Source: a virus. From it: a stretch of 64,000 nt of DNA. The notes below the pieces were generated by a model. It saw only the letters and a program-made list of their open reading frames with translations. It was not told the DNA's origin and did not search any database. Position numbers and translations under genes: made by a program. Every line of letters starts with the position of its first letter. The stretch's first letter is position 1. Shown here piece by piece: positions 17,196 through 25,601 of the stretch. Location: IMG/VR virus record IMGVR_UViG_3300042898_001532, positions 1 through 64,000 of that record, one strand, 5' to 3'.

Positions 17196-17546
17196 ATGAA
17201 AAAAAGAGTAATAAGACTTAGTGAATCTGATTTACAAAGAATTGTAAAAAGAGTGATTAAAGAAAATATGATTAATGAATTAGGTGGGATGGACGATGGA
17301 CACCCTAGATTCGGTGATGTTAAATTTTCTGATTTATCGAGAGACGAAATATTAAGAATGGGTGGTAGTGAATACTCAGAAGATTCTGACGATGATTTAA
17401 CTGATGACAATGAATATTATGACTTTGATGGTGATATTGATGACTTAAAGGGTGGTCGTAGAGGGAAATTGCCAATTATGAGGTCAATGCCTTCACGACA
17501 TAATACCGGAGATAGACCGTTCAGAAGAGGAAATAGAAAAATGTAA
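17196..17546 (+). CDS. Small prohead-core-like protein with RLSESDLQRIVKRVIKE leader
   Basis: The N-terminus is a textbook example of the leader seen across this region: KKRVIRLSE/SDLQRIVKRVIKE/N, with L-x-E at 8-10 and I-x-E at 21-23 and alternating basic and hydrophobic residues. The middle (50-90) is strongly acidic and the C-terminus basic and Arg-rich (SMPSRHNTGDRPFRRGNRK). At 116 aa it sits where T4 has gene 68. Likely packed into the prohead and trimmed by gp21; not recognised otherwise. Followed by two hairpins. Confidence 0.6.
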   Translation: MKKRVIRLSESDLQRIVKRVIKENMINELGGMDDGHPRFGDVKFSDLSRDEILRMGGSEYSEDSDDDLTDDNEYYDFDGDIDDLKGGRRGKLPIMRSMPSRHNTGDRPFRRGNRKM

Positions 17547-17567
17547 AAAAACGGATTAGGGCCGTTA

Positions 17568-17581
17568 TTGTCTACGGACAA
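17568..17581 (+). other. Hairpin with UACG tetraloop
   Basis: TTGTC (17568-17572), loop TACG, GACAA (17577-17581), forming c(UACG)g, a member of the very stable UNCG tetraloop class. It lies 21 nt after a stop codon and 5 nt before a second hairpin. It may be an RNA-stability element or form a paired terminator. Confidence 0.5.
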
Positions 17582-17586
17582 ATATT

Positions 17587-17622
17587 ACCCACTAGAGTTC
17601 GCTACTATAGTGGGTTTTATTT
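17587..17622 (+). terminator. Terminator after core genes
   Basis: ACCCACTA (17587-17594) pairs with TAGTGGGT (17608-17615), followed by TTTATTT. It ends the portal/core transcription segment before a host-type promoter. Confidence 0.65.
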
Positions 17623-17647
17623 GCGATTAAATTTGACATTTCACGAA

Positions 17648-17655
17648 TATTTTTG
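17648..17655 (+). promoter_or_regulatory. Possible host-type promoter
   Basis: TATTTTTG matches TAnnTTTG. The nearest upstream TTG triplets (17621-17623 and 17633-17635) are 24 and 12 nt away, not the optimal 20. It lies 49 nt before the ATG at 17705. Confidence 0.4.
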
Positions 17656-17704
17656 TATTATTATTAACAAACTTTTAAATAACAATACATGAAAAAAATT
17701 ATGA

Positions 17705-18142
17705 ATGAAATTAGGAAAAGAAATCAAATTAGATTTATTAGAAAACTATAAAACTAAGATTGGTACTGTTAACAACAAAGAATCAAAAAGTATCTATATT
17801 AATCTATCTGCGTGGGGCGAATTAGATGAATTAGACGAAAATCTAAATTACGAATATTTTTTAAGTAATTTAAGAAAAAAAATAAAACAAAAATTAAACA
17901 ACTATCTAGATCAAGATTTATACTACAATAACAAATACATTGTAGATTTAGATATGAGAACTTCAGGACTATCAGTAGAAAAAAAAAGTTTTATGTCTTG
18001 TGAAATAACACTCTTCCAAAAAAGACATTATCCGTTAAACAACCCAAAAATTATAGATAGTACTAAAAGTATTATTTATAATGTCGTAAAAAATTGTATA
18101 GAAACCAATAACGTTTTTACTTTCCATAAGAGAAAAAAATAA
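17705..18142 (+). CDS. Hypothetical protein, 145 aa
   Basis: Not recognised. Basic, K/N/Y-rich, with a likely helix (YFLSNLRKKIKQKLNNYLDQ) between strands, ending in a poly-basic tail HKRKK. It appears to be an insertion in the head operon: it sits between a terminator and the protease's late promoter and has its own host-type box, so it may be expressed on a different schedule. The out-of-frame ATGs at 17688 and 17701 just upstream were not used because their frame closes early. Confidence 0.5.
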   Translation: MKLGKEIKLDLLENYKTKIGTVNNKESKSIYINLSAWGELDELDENLNYEYFLSNLRKKIKQKLNNYLDQDLYYNNKYIVDLDMRTSGLSVEKKSFMSCEITLFQKRHYPLNNPKIIDSTKSIIYNVVKNCIETNNVFTFHKRKK

Positions 18143-18161
18143 TTTTTTTAACATAGTGATA

Positions 18162-18169
18162 TATTTATT
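18162..18169 (+). promoter_or_regulatory. Candidate late promoter of prohead protease
   Basis: TATTTATT preceded by GATA, 19 nt before the ATG at 18189. It overlaps the alternative GTG start at 18156, which argues for the downstream ATG. Confidence 0.6.
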
Positions 18170-18188
18170 ATTAAAGTATATCACTATT

Positions 18189-20000
18189 ATGGAAATATTA
18201 AAAAATAACGATAGCAATAAGAGGGGTGTCCTTATTGAGTATGATTCGGGATACATTTCACCAAAAGATAACCAGAACTTTATTAGTGAAATGACTAAAC
18301 TATCAAAAGGGGAACCTATCATAGAGGAACCTTTGATAGTTTATGCGGTTATGCAAAAATATGGGGTAGAAAACAGAAATGGAAGAGTATACCCTGAAGC
18401 TATACTTAGACGAGAAGCGGAAAACTACCTTAAACTTATTAAAGAAAAAAGAGCGTTAGGGGAATGCGTACCTGAAGGTACTGAGATTTACACCACTGAT
18501 GGGTGGTTTAAAATTGAGGATGTTAAAGTTGGTGATAAAATTTTAACAATGAATATTGATACCAACTTCATTGAGGAACAAAATGTTACGGATACTATCA
18601 AAAAACAATATGACGATGACTTAATCCATATCTATAACAATAGTAGTTTAGACATGAAAATCACTAAAAAACATAAAGTAGTATTATGGGATAGAAATGA
18701 TAAATCTTATATCTTAACTGGTGAAGAATTATATGATAAAATAAAAAATAAAGATTCTAAAGTATCTCATTCTTATATTAAACATTCCGCAGAATGGGTA
18801 GGTGATTCACCTAAAACTTATACATTAAAAAATAGTGATATTACTATAGATATAGAAGATTGGGTTTCTTTTTTAGGTATTTTTATTGCCGATGGACATT
18901 GTAGTGGAACTAAAGGTGGCAATAAGAAAAATTTAGTATGTATTACACAAGTGAAGGAAGAGTCCTCAAAAATGATTGAGTCTTTACTTGAACGGTTACC
19001 TTTTAAATATAGTGTATCAGATAACAGACAATATAACATATATAGTAAAGAATTATATGATGAATTGTTCAGTTTAGGGAATTCATATCAAAAACATATA
19101 CCTAATTATATTAAACAATACTCACCGGAATTGTTAAATATTTTATTAGATTGGTTATTACTTGGTGATGGAAGAAACAGACACAATAGTAAAAATGAAT
19201 TAATTAAAGAATATGTCACTACATCAAAATCTTTGGCAGATGACGTATTCGAAATTATAGTAAAACTAGGGTACGGTGCAACAATTAACACAATCACACC
19301 AAAAGATAGAATTATTGTTGATGAAAACGTAGTCTTTAGTGAGGTTGAAAATGAAGATGGAACAATTTCTTTAATTAAAGAAAAAATTAAAACTAAACGA
19401 TTAATAAAATCTTCTGATTCTAAAGTATTATATAATGTACACCTTAGAACTAATAAGGGAATTTATTTAGATCATAGATTTATAAAGATTGATAAGATTA
19501 AACATAATGATTATGTATACTGTGTAACTGTCCCTAATAGTACGTGGTTAATGAGATCAAATAATAAGATCTCTTGGACACATAATTGTGACCACCCAGA
19601 ATCATCTATTGTTGCGGTAAGTAGAATTTCTCATAATGTGGTAGACCTTTGGTGGGAAGGTAATGTACTTATGGGTAAGTTAGAAATCATTATGTCACCG
19701 GGATTCGTAAACCAAGGAATTATATCTTGTGAAGGTGACAGAGTAGCGAATTATTTGAGAAAAGGTTTAAAGATTGGTGTGTCATCAAGAGGTGTAGGTT
19801 CTTTGGAAAAAGAAGGTGGTAAGAATATAGTGCAAGACGATTTTGAATTAATTTGTTGGGATATTGTTACCTCACCGTCTACTCCAGGTTCTTGGATTTA
19901 TAGTGATGTTCCATCTAGAGAACAACAGATGTCTGAGTCGAATATTAAAAAAGAAGATGCTATCCTTAAAGATAATTTAAATAATTTTTTACTCGATTAG
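18189..20000 (+). CDS. 21: Prohead maturation protease (gp21-like) containing an intein
   Basis: Serine protease assembled in the prohead core. In T4 it cuts capsid, scaffold and internal proteins after (L/I)-x-E, which allows head expansion. The catalytic His is in the CDHPE motif immediately after the intein; the Ser is in KIGVSSRGVGSL; and ELICWDIVTSPSTPGSW is a characteristic late strand. I prefer the ATG at 18189 over the in-frame GTG at 18156 because the late promoter lies between them. Without the 374-residue intein the product is 229 aa, close to T4 gp21 (212). Flanked by core and scaffold genes as in T4. Confidence 0.93.
   Translation: MEILKNNDSNKRGVLIEYDSGYISPKDNQNFISEMTKLSKGEPIIEEPLIVYAVMQKYGVENRNGRVYPEAILRREAENYLKLIKEKRALGECVPEGTEIYTTDGWFKIEDVKVGDKILTMNIDTNFIEEQNVTDTIKKQYDDDLIHIYNNSSLDMKITKKHKVVLWDRNDKSYILTGEELYDKIKNKDSKVSHSYIKHSAEWVGDSPKTYTLKNSDITIDIEDWVSFLGIFIADGHCSGTKGGNKKNLVCITQVKEESSKMIESLLERLPFKYSVSDNRQYNIYSKELYDELFSLGNSYQKHIPNYIKQYSPELLNILLDWLLLGDGRNRHNSKNELIKEYVTTSKSLADDVFEIIVKLGYGATINTITPKDRIIVDENVVFSEVENEDGTISLIKEKIKTKRLIKSSDSKVLYNVHLRTNKGIYLDHRFIKIDKIKHNDYVYCVTVPNSTWLMRSNNKISWTHNCDHPESSIVAVSRISHNVVDLWWEGNVLMGKLEIIMSPGFVNQGIISCEGDRVANYLRKGLKIGVSSRGVGSLEKEGGKNIVQDDFELICWDIVTSPSTPGSWIYSDVPSREQQMSESNIKKEDAILKDNLNNFLLD
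18465..19586 (+). mobile_element. LAGLIDADG intein at the protease active-site motif
   Basis: A 374-residue in-frame insertion starting CVPEGTEIYTTDGWFKIEDV (Cys1) and ending ISWTHN before Cys +1. Excision restores ALGE-CDHPE, the conserved catalytic-His motif of prohead proteases. Block B is ITKKHKVVLW (T-x-x-H). The endonuclease motifs are FLGIFIADGH and LLDWLLLGDG. All splice-junction residues are canonical (Cys1, His-Asn end, Cys +1). It shares architecture, but little visible sequence, with the terminase intein, suggesting independent acquisition. Confidence 0.93.
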
Positions 20001-20032
20001 TAAAATAATTAACACTTTTCTAAAATATCGCA

Positions 20033-20040
20033 TATTTATT
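20033..20040 (+). promoter_or_regulatory. Candidate late promoter of scaffold/capsid genes
   Basis: TATTTATT preceded by CA. The leader to the ATG at 20100 is 59 nt, much longer than for the other late genes, and is A-rich. Confidence 0.55.
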
Positions 20041-20099
20041 TAGTGAACGTATAACATTGCGTTAAATAATAATTAATAACAATTAAAAAAAAAAGTAAA

Positions 20100-21455
20100 A
20101 TGGCTGAAAAAAAGAAATCAATCATCGAAGAGGCTTTACTAGAAGCAAAGTCTTTAGAGGATGCCTTAAAAGCCAATACGAAAGAAATGCTTGCGGCACT
20201 TATGTCCAAGGAATTTGAAAGTATCGTCGAGTCATCTTTGAAAAAGGGAGATGAAGAAAAAGAAAAAAAAGTCTCAGAACAAGAAGATGAGATAGATTTA
20301 GAAATGATCGATACAGAAGTTAAAGGATCCGATGATGAAGAAGAAGAAGAAGACCTTTTAGATCTTGAAGATGAAGAATCTGATGAGGTGGAAGACATCG
20401 AATTAGATTTAGATGATGAAGTATCTGATGAAGAGTCTGATGACATTGAACTTGACTTAGACACCGACCTAGACTTAGACGCTAGTGAAGGTGAAGAAGG
20501 AGAGGAAATGAAATTAGATTTAGAATTACCTTTTATGGGTATGGGAGGAGAAGAAGTAATGGACTTAACAGGTGCGTCTGATGACGAAGTTGTTAAAGTT
20601 TTCAAAAAACTCTCTGACGATGATGAAGTAGAAGTTGTAAAAGATGCTGGTGGTATCCATCTAACAGATAATAAAACAGGTGCAGAGTATTACATTAAGG
20701 AATCTATGGATGAAATGAGACATTCTATGAACGAAAAAGAGTATTGCGCTGAAGGGAATTGCGGTTCTATGTACGAAGAAGTAATGTACGAGATAGAATT
20801 AGACGAAGATTCCGACATGATGGAAATGTTTAAAGAAATGGGTGGTATGAAAAAAAGTCACTATGGTGAAGACTACCACATGGAAGAAGGCGCTTACATT
20901 GATGAGGAAGAAGAAAAATTAGAAGAGGACAAACTACAAAGACACAGAAAGTTCGCTGGTAAACAAAGATACAGTGGCACTAAAGTGGGTAGAAGAGACG
21001 AATCTATAAAACTTCGTAAACCTTTAGTAAATAGAACCCCAAAATCATCTACAGTTTCTGAATCTAAGATAATGAAAGAATACACAGAGTTAAAATCTAA
21101 AAACGAAGAGTATAAGAAAGCACTTAATGTATTCAAAGACAAACTTAATGAGGTGGCTTTGTTTAACACTAACTTAGCGTATGTGAATAGAATCTTCACT
21201 GAGCATTCGACAACGAAAAAAGAAAAAATGGATATCCTTAAGAGGTTTGACAATGCTGAGTCGATAAAAGAGTCTAAGAACATATACAAAACAATTAAGA
21301 CTGAGTTAGATAATAAGAAACCAATTAACGAGTCAGTACAAAAAAAAGTTAATAAGACTATTGAGTCGTCAAAGTCGCAAAATCTAAATGAGTCTACAGC
21401 ATATGTAGATCCACAGATATCTGCGATTAAAGATTTAATGAGAAGAATCTCATAA
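20100..21455 (+). CDS. 22: Prohead core scaffold protein (gp22-like)
   Basis: Main scaffold around which the capsid shell forms; in T4 it is chopped to small peptides by gp21. Assignment rests on its place between protease and major capsid genes and on composition: a helical start (EEALLEAKSLEDALKA), a very acidic block (residues about 65-150), a coiled-coil C-terminal half (about 315-440), and the ending VDPQISAIKDLMRRIS. There are several potential (L/I)-x-E cleavage sites, including NLNE/S near the end. At 451 aa it is longer than T4 gp22 (269). A Cys pair (AEGNCGS region) and an AGKQR stretch shared with the acidic modular protein are unusual. Confidence 0.8.
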   Translation: MAEKKKSIIEEALLEAKSLEDALKANTKEMLAALMSKEFESIVESSLKKGDEEKEKKVSEQEDEIDLEMIDTEVKGSDDEEEEEDLLDLEDEESDEVEDIELDLDDEVSDEESDDIELDLDTDLDLDASEGEEGEEMKLDLELPFMGMGGEEVMDLTGASDDEVVKVFKKLSDDDEVEVVKDAGGIHLTDNKTGAEYYIKESMDEMRHSMNEKEYCAEGNCGSMYEEVMYEIELDEDSDMMEMFKEMGGMKKSHYGEDYHMEEGAYIDEEEEKLEEDKLQRHRKFAGKQRYSGTKVGRRDESIKLRKPLVNRTPKSSTVSESKIMKEYTELKSKNEEYKKALNVFKDKLNEVALFNTNLAYVNRIFTEHSTTKKEKMDILKRFDNAESIKESKNIYKTIKTELDNKKPINESVQKKVNKTIESSKSQNLNESTAYVDPQISAIKDLMRRIS

Positions 21456-21494
21456 AAATAATAAAATAACAAAAATTAAAAAATAATAAAAAAA

Positions 21495-23249
21495 ATGGGA
21501 CATTTGTTAAATTCAGGTCAAGTCGGAAACATCGGACTAGAGCACCTAAAGCAAATCAGATCTAAAACTATTTCTAAGTGGACCTCATTAGGTTTCCTTG
21601 AAGGTTTGAAAGGTCACGTAAAAGAGAACATCGCACAATTGTACGAAAACCAAGCATCTTCTTTACTTAATGAGTCGACTTCGTCTGATTCATCAGGTTC
21701 ATTCGAGACAGTGGTATTTCCAATTGTACGAAGAGTATTCTCTAAATTATTGGCTAACGATATCGTATCGGTACAAGCGATGAACATGCCAATTGGAAAA
21801 TTATTCTTCTTTGTACCTAAAACATCATCTACACAAGTTCCTTTGAACGGTAAAGATGGTTCCGCTAACGGATCATTACCAGCATGTGTTATTTCTGGAT
21901 GTAATGAAGATACACTTATCACTCCATTCTTAGAGAAGTCACTATATGACTTATACTATAATGATGGATTGTTTGACGCATCTAAAGGTAAAAAAATCGT
22001 TTTTGCTGGGGCAGGTTTCTATGGTGCAACACTTAACGCTAATGGTGTGAAAGTACCTACTAATTTATCATCACAACCTAAAGCTTCGGATGGTTCATTC
22101 AGAAGTGTTAAAATGTGTGTAACAGGTTTCTCTACTACTAACGCAGGTAGATTAACTGGACCAGACGGAAACGAAATGGATACTGAATCTTTCTTATCTT
22201 CTTTATCAGTAGTTTCTACACCAGCAATTGTTGATGGTGATGGTAAACAAATTATTGCTGCAGGTGGTAGTGTACCATTTAGAGTAGTAACTCAGAAATA
22301 CGGAAGAGGTATCGTTGATTATGGTGATATCTGTACTCCTGATGGATGTTTACTAATCGAATTGGACCTTACACATCCAGCTTGTATTGATTGTTCTTCT
22401 GCTAACTTTGACGGATATGTTGGTGCGGCAACTGGAACTTCATTTACAGGTTTGACTGTAGCTTGGTCCAGATACGAATCATTAGAATTCTCAACTGAAA
22501 TGGGTGAGGTATCATTCGAACTTGATGAAGTTGTGGTTTCTGTAACAGAAAGAAAACTAAGAGCTACTTGGTCACCAGAATTGGCACAAGACGTTAGTGC
22601 ATTCCATAACATTGATGCAGAAGCAGAACTTACGGCGTTATTGTCTGAGCAAGTTGCGGCGGAAATCGATAGAGAGATCCTAAGAGACTTAAGAAAAGGT
22701 TCGGCTTGGCAATTGAGATGGGATTACAACGGATGGAAACGAGCTAACAATGGTGGTGGTTTCAACGCTTACACTCAAAAAGAGTGGAATCAAACGTTGA
22801 TTACTAAAATCAATCAAATCTCAGCTCAAATTCATAAGGCTACTTTAAGAGGTGGTGCTAACTTCATCGTTGTTTCGTCTGAAGTTTCTGCTATCTTTGA
22901 TGACTTAGAATACTTCCACGTATCTAACGCATCTCCAGAGCAAGATCAGTACAATATGGGTATTGAGAAGATTGGTTCATTAGGAGGAAGATATACTGTA
23001 TATCGTGATCCATATGCACCGGCTAACTCAATCATCATTGGACACAAAGGAAAATCATTGTTGGATACTGGGTACGTTTACGCACCTTACGTACCTCTAC
23101 AATTGACTCCTACGTTACAAAACCCGTTCAACTTCGCACCAACGAAGGGTATCATGACTAGATACGCTAAGAAAATGGTTAATAACCGTTTCTATGGTGT
23201 AGTTACAGTTGATGGAGTTCAAACATTCGATGTAAACGAATTGAGATAA
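21495..23249 (+). CDS. 23: Major capsid protein (gp23-like)
   Basis: HK97-fold shell subunit. The N-terminal arm carries LYENQASSLLNE/S, aligning with T4 gp23's FENQ region and FLTE/A cleavage site. Gp21 should therefore cut after Glu60. Downstream IVRRVFSKLLANDIVSVQAM followed by NMPIGKLFFF matches T4's VRRAIPNLIAFDICGVQPMN block. The C-terminal FNFAPTKGIMTRYAKKMVNN and FYGVVTV are family landmarks. 584 aa precursor, about 524 aa after cleavage, against 521 before cleavage in T4, so it contains extra surface insertions (about residues 180-280). Codon choice is visibly richer in C-ending codons than neighbouring genes, as expected for the most highly made protein. A strong terminator follows. 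Confidence 0.96.
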   Translation: MGHLLNSGQVGNIGLEHLKQIRSKTISKWTSLGFLEGLKGHVKENIAQLYENQASSLLNESTSSDSSGSFETVVFPIVRRVFSKLLANDIVSVQAMNMPIGKLFFFVPKTSSTQVPLNGKDGSANGSLPACVISGCNEDTLITPFLEKSLYDLYYNDGLFDASKGKKIVFAGAGFYGATLNANGVKVPTNLSSQPKASDGSFRSVKMCVTGFSTTNAGRLTGPDGNEMDTESFLSSLSVVSTPAIVDGDGKQIIAAGGSVPFRVVTQKYGRGIVDYGDICTPDGCLLIELDLTHPACIDCSSANFDGYVGAATGTSFTGLTVAWSRYESLEFSTEMGEVSFELDEVVVSVTERKLRATWSPELAQDVSAFHNIDAEAELTALLSEQVAAEIDREILRDLRKGSAWQLRWDYNGWKRANNGGGFNAYTQKEWNQTLITKINQISAQIHKATLRGGANFIVVSSEVSAIFDDLEYFHVSNASPEQDQYNMGIEKIGSLGGRYTVYRDPYAPANSIIIGHKGKSLLDTGYVYAPYVPLQLTPTLQNPFNFAPTKGIMTRYAKKMVNNRFYGVVTVDGVQTFDVNELR

Positions 23250-23270
23250 TCGATTTAAAGAGTGAATATA

Positions 23271-23298
23271 AAAGGGTAGATTTTGTCTACCCTTTTTT
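23271..23298 (+). terminator. Strong intrinsic terminator after major capsid gene
   Basis: AAAGGGTAGA (23271-23280), loop TTTTG, TCTACCCTTT (23286-23295), then TTT. A perfect 10-bp stem with a T-tract, 22 nt after the capsid stop codon. Confidence 0.9.
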
Positions 23299-23309
23299 GT
23301 TTTATAAGA

Positions 23310-23317
23310 TATTTATT
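23310..23317 (+). promoter_or_regulatory. Candidate late promoter
   Basis: TATTTATT preceded by GA, directly after the capsid terminator and 18 nt before the ATG at 23336. Confidence 0.6.
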
Positions 23318-23335
23318 ATTATATTTACATTATAT

Positions 23336-24199
23336 ATGATAATCAAAAAGAAATACGTACTATTAGAGTCTTTATTAATAGATGATACAAATGAATTTGA
23401 CGCAACTGAAAAAAGAATTTTTAAGACGTTAAATATCCAATACGGTGACCCAATGAAAGGTGGTGAGGAGGGTAAGAAACCATTCACTCAATGGGAAGTC
23501 GCAGCATGGTTAATTGAGAATATTGAAATTCCATATGATATGGCTTATGGGTTGACAAAAACGTATTATTGGAACTACGATAAACTTTTTAGTGAAACGA
23601 CTTCTCTTAGAAAAACAATCCCTTCCGCACAATTATTCAAGGATCATCATCAAACATTAAGTAAATTATTTAGAGATAAATTAACGAATGATTTATATGG
23701 GCAAATAAAAATTAATATTGATAGGGATACGGGTGTAGAAGACATGAGAGATATTAATTTTTGGGGGGGATATTCGGGAGTTGTCCTATACTTACCTTTT
23801 ATGACTATGGATAATAATGGCAATTATATCTATGGTGATGATAGAAATGGTAGAAATTTAATAGTAGACGTATTTTACCGTATATTAGATAAGGAAGGTA
23901 ATATTGTTGACGGTTATTTCACAGATGATAAGTATCAAGAAAAAATTGATAATGAAAAATTTAAGGTTGTCGTAAAATATACGTTAGGTGAGACAACTGA
24001 TAGAGAAGGAAGTGGTAGACAGTTTAATTTAATGGAATTTGATGTTCCATACCCTAAACCATTGTCTTTAAAAACATATTCAGAGATGTTAAATCTAATT
24101 TTGGGTGATGTCATTAAAAAGATAGAATCGATGACATTTACTTTACCTCCCCACTTAGACGGTTTTGAGGAATCTAGTGGAGATTCTCAACCTGATTAA
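23336..24199 (+). CDS. Hypothetical virion protein with LLE leader, 287 aa
   Basis: Not recognised. I chose the ATG at 23336 because the in-frame upstream ATG at 23297 would lie before the late promoter. The N-terminus IIKKKYVLLE/S is a basic hydrophobic leader with L-x-E at 9-11, matching the candidate prohead-targeting signal. The middle has helical (QWEVAAWLIENIEIPYDM) then beta-rich segments (FWGGYSGVVLYLPFMTMDN), ending in an acidic tail. It follows the capsid gene, where T4 carries vertex gene 24, but I see no gp24 similarity. Its 3' end overlaps the convergent minus-strand gene by 26 nt. Confidence 0.6.
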   Translation: MIIKKKYVLLESLLIDDTNEFDATEKRIFKTLNIQYGDPMKGGEEGKKPFTQWEVAAWLIENIEIPYDMAYGLTKTYYWNYDKLFSETTSLRKTIPSAQLFKDHHQTLSKLFRDKLTNDLYGQIKINIDRDTGVEDMRDINFWGGYSGVVLYLPFMTMDNNGNYIYGDDRNGRNLIVDVFYRILDKEGNIVDGYFTDDKYQEKIDNEKFKVVVKYTLGETTDREGSGRQFNLMEFDVPYPKPLSLKTYSEMLNLILGDVIKKIESMTFTLPPHLDGFEESSGDSQPD

Positions 24200-25580
24200 C
24201 AATATTAAACTTTAGGGTATTGGTATATGTCTTAACTAATTGGTTAGACGTTAATTTAATATCGATATAATATTCATTAGGTATCATCCAAGAAGTATCT
24301 AAAATAAAATAATTTTTAAGGTAAGATTTATTTACATCAGTCCAATTAATAACGTTAACTTCAGTATTACCTTCTCTAATCCACAATCTATACTGTAATC
24401 CATCTATCACAGATGTTTCGTTTACCGTATAAGGTATTCTAGCATTAACAAATACTTTTCTTTGATCACCTCTCTTTATTTTTTCATCTCTTCTAATACC
24501 ACTTAAATTAAATGTATATTCTATTGGTAAAGATTCTGAATCACCAAAGTTATAATATTCTGTATCATCCTTAATCTCAAATTGTAGGGTAACATTAGGA
24601 CGATTAATTCCATTTATAACAATATTTGACCAAGTATCGGTAAATATTGTACAATCTGAAGATGTGATAGGTACAAATAATTCTATATAATAAACACCTT
24701 TAGTTTGTTGTACTACATTATTACTTGTGAATGAGGAGAATAATGTACCATTACCATTTTTAACTACTACAGATGGTTTAGAACCCAAATTAGTCGGTTC
24801 TCCACCTAGATTAGTGTATAAGTATAGTCTATTAGTCTTTCCTCGATAAAAGTTCTTCCTGTCGTCTCTAATGGGGTTATTATAAGATGTCTCCACAAAA
24901 GGTTCATAATATGTTTGTGTGTGTCTGGTAAAGAATCCTACATATTGTGATGGTACAACTTCTTTGGTTTCCAAATCCCTTTCAAATGCAATACCATATC
25001 CATAGTTTGTTGTCCCACCAGTAATTAAACTATTTACTTCATTGGTAATATCCATTTCAATATTTTCATTACCTTTATCGAAATGTTGTGTTGTTACAGT
25101 AATACCTGAAGGTGATCCCGAATAAACACCAGGTTCGTCCCACGCATTTGTTGTAGTCGCATTAACCCAATTACTCGCAGATTCTACGAATGTAATATCG
25201 TCACTAGGATGTAATCCCATAAATTGTTGGTAGTCGTATCCACAACCTTCATCCCATAATTTATTAACTCTAAATAAAACTAAATCAAAAGAAGATGTTC
25301 TTTGTTTACCATCTAATAATTTTTGTGCTTGCAAATCTCTATCAAAGAATGAACTATTAGTCATTCTTAAAGTATGTGTAACATTAGATAAGTCACCTAA
25401 TTCACCATTATTATATTTTTGTTGTAAATCTGAAATATCAAAATATAATAAGTGTCTGGTGTAATCAGTTTGAGTTTCTTTTCCCCCATAATATAATTCG
25501 GCGATAGGATTTCTACCTGTATTTATTAGGGTTCCGAATATGATTGTATTGTTTTTATCTATATAAGTTCTAGTTACCAT
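24174..25580 (-). CDS. Virion structural protein, DNRLRE-like N-terminal half
   Basis: Probable tail or neck surface protein. The first about 200 residues resemble DNRLRE-type beta-sandwich domains: an opening TYIDKNNTIIFG, an NTGRNPIAELYYGG strand, RHLLYFDISDLQ, a W-containing core (LWDEGCGYDYQQF; SNWVNATTTNAWDEPG) and DITNEVNSLITGG. The second half is further beta-rich, Ig-like material (VSILM-type strands absent; many T, N, Y). No signal peptide. It ends the minus-strand tail gene block and has its own late-type promoter just upstream. The exact virion location is not determined. Confidence 0.6.
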   Translation of the reverse strand: MVTRTYIDKNNTIIFGTLINTGRNPIAELYYGGKETQTDYTRHLLYFDISDLQQKYNNGELGDLSNVTHTLRMTNSSFFDRDLQAQKLLDGKQRTSSFDLVLFRVNKLWDEGCGYDYQQFMGLHPSDDITFVESASNWVNATTTNAWDEPGVYSGSPSGITVTTQHFDKGNENIEMDITNEVNSLITGGTTNYGYGIAFERDLETKEVVPSQYVGFFTRHTQTYYEPFVETSYNNPIRDDRKNFYRGKTNRLYLYTNLGGEPTNLGSKPSVVVKNGNGTLFSSFTSNNVVQQTKGVYYIELFVPITSSDCTIFTDTWSNIVINGINRPNVTLQFEIKDDTEYYNFGDSESLPIEYTFNLSGIRRDEKIKRGDQRKVFVNARIPYTVNETSVIDGLQYRLWIREGNTEVNVINWTDVNKSYLKNYFILDTSWMIPNEYYIDIKLTSNQLVKTYTNTLKFNIVNQVENLH

Positions 25581-25591
25581 ACCTTTTTATA

Positions 25592-25599
25592 AATAAATA
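25592..25599 (-). promoter_or_regulatory. Candidate late promoter (minus strand)
   Basis: Read on the minus strand: GATATTTATT, 11 nt before the ATG at 25580. Same motif as on the plus strand, in an otherwise 21-nt intergenic gap. Confidence 0.65.
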
Positions 25600-25601
25600 T
25601 C

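Noticed and set aside
18156-18188. GTG start adding 11 residues to the prohead protease
   Set aside because: The late promoter motif lies at 18162-18169, inside this extension, and the ATG at 18189 has normal spacing from it.
20036-20605. Minus-strand Ser-rich reading frame opposite the scaffold gene
   Set aside because: Same artefact from a D/E-rich gene; it would also run through the late promoter of the scaffold gene.
23297-23335. Upstream start adding a hydrophobic stretch to the post-capsid gene, resembling a signal peptide
   Set aside because: It would begin inside the T-tract of the capsid terminator and before the late promoter; the ATG at 23336 is better placed.
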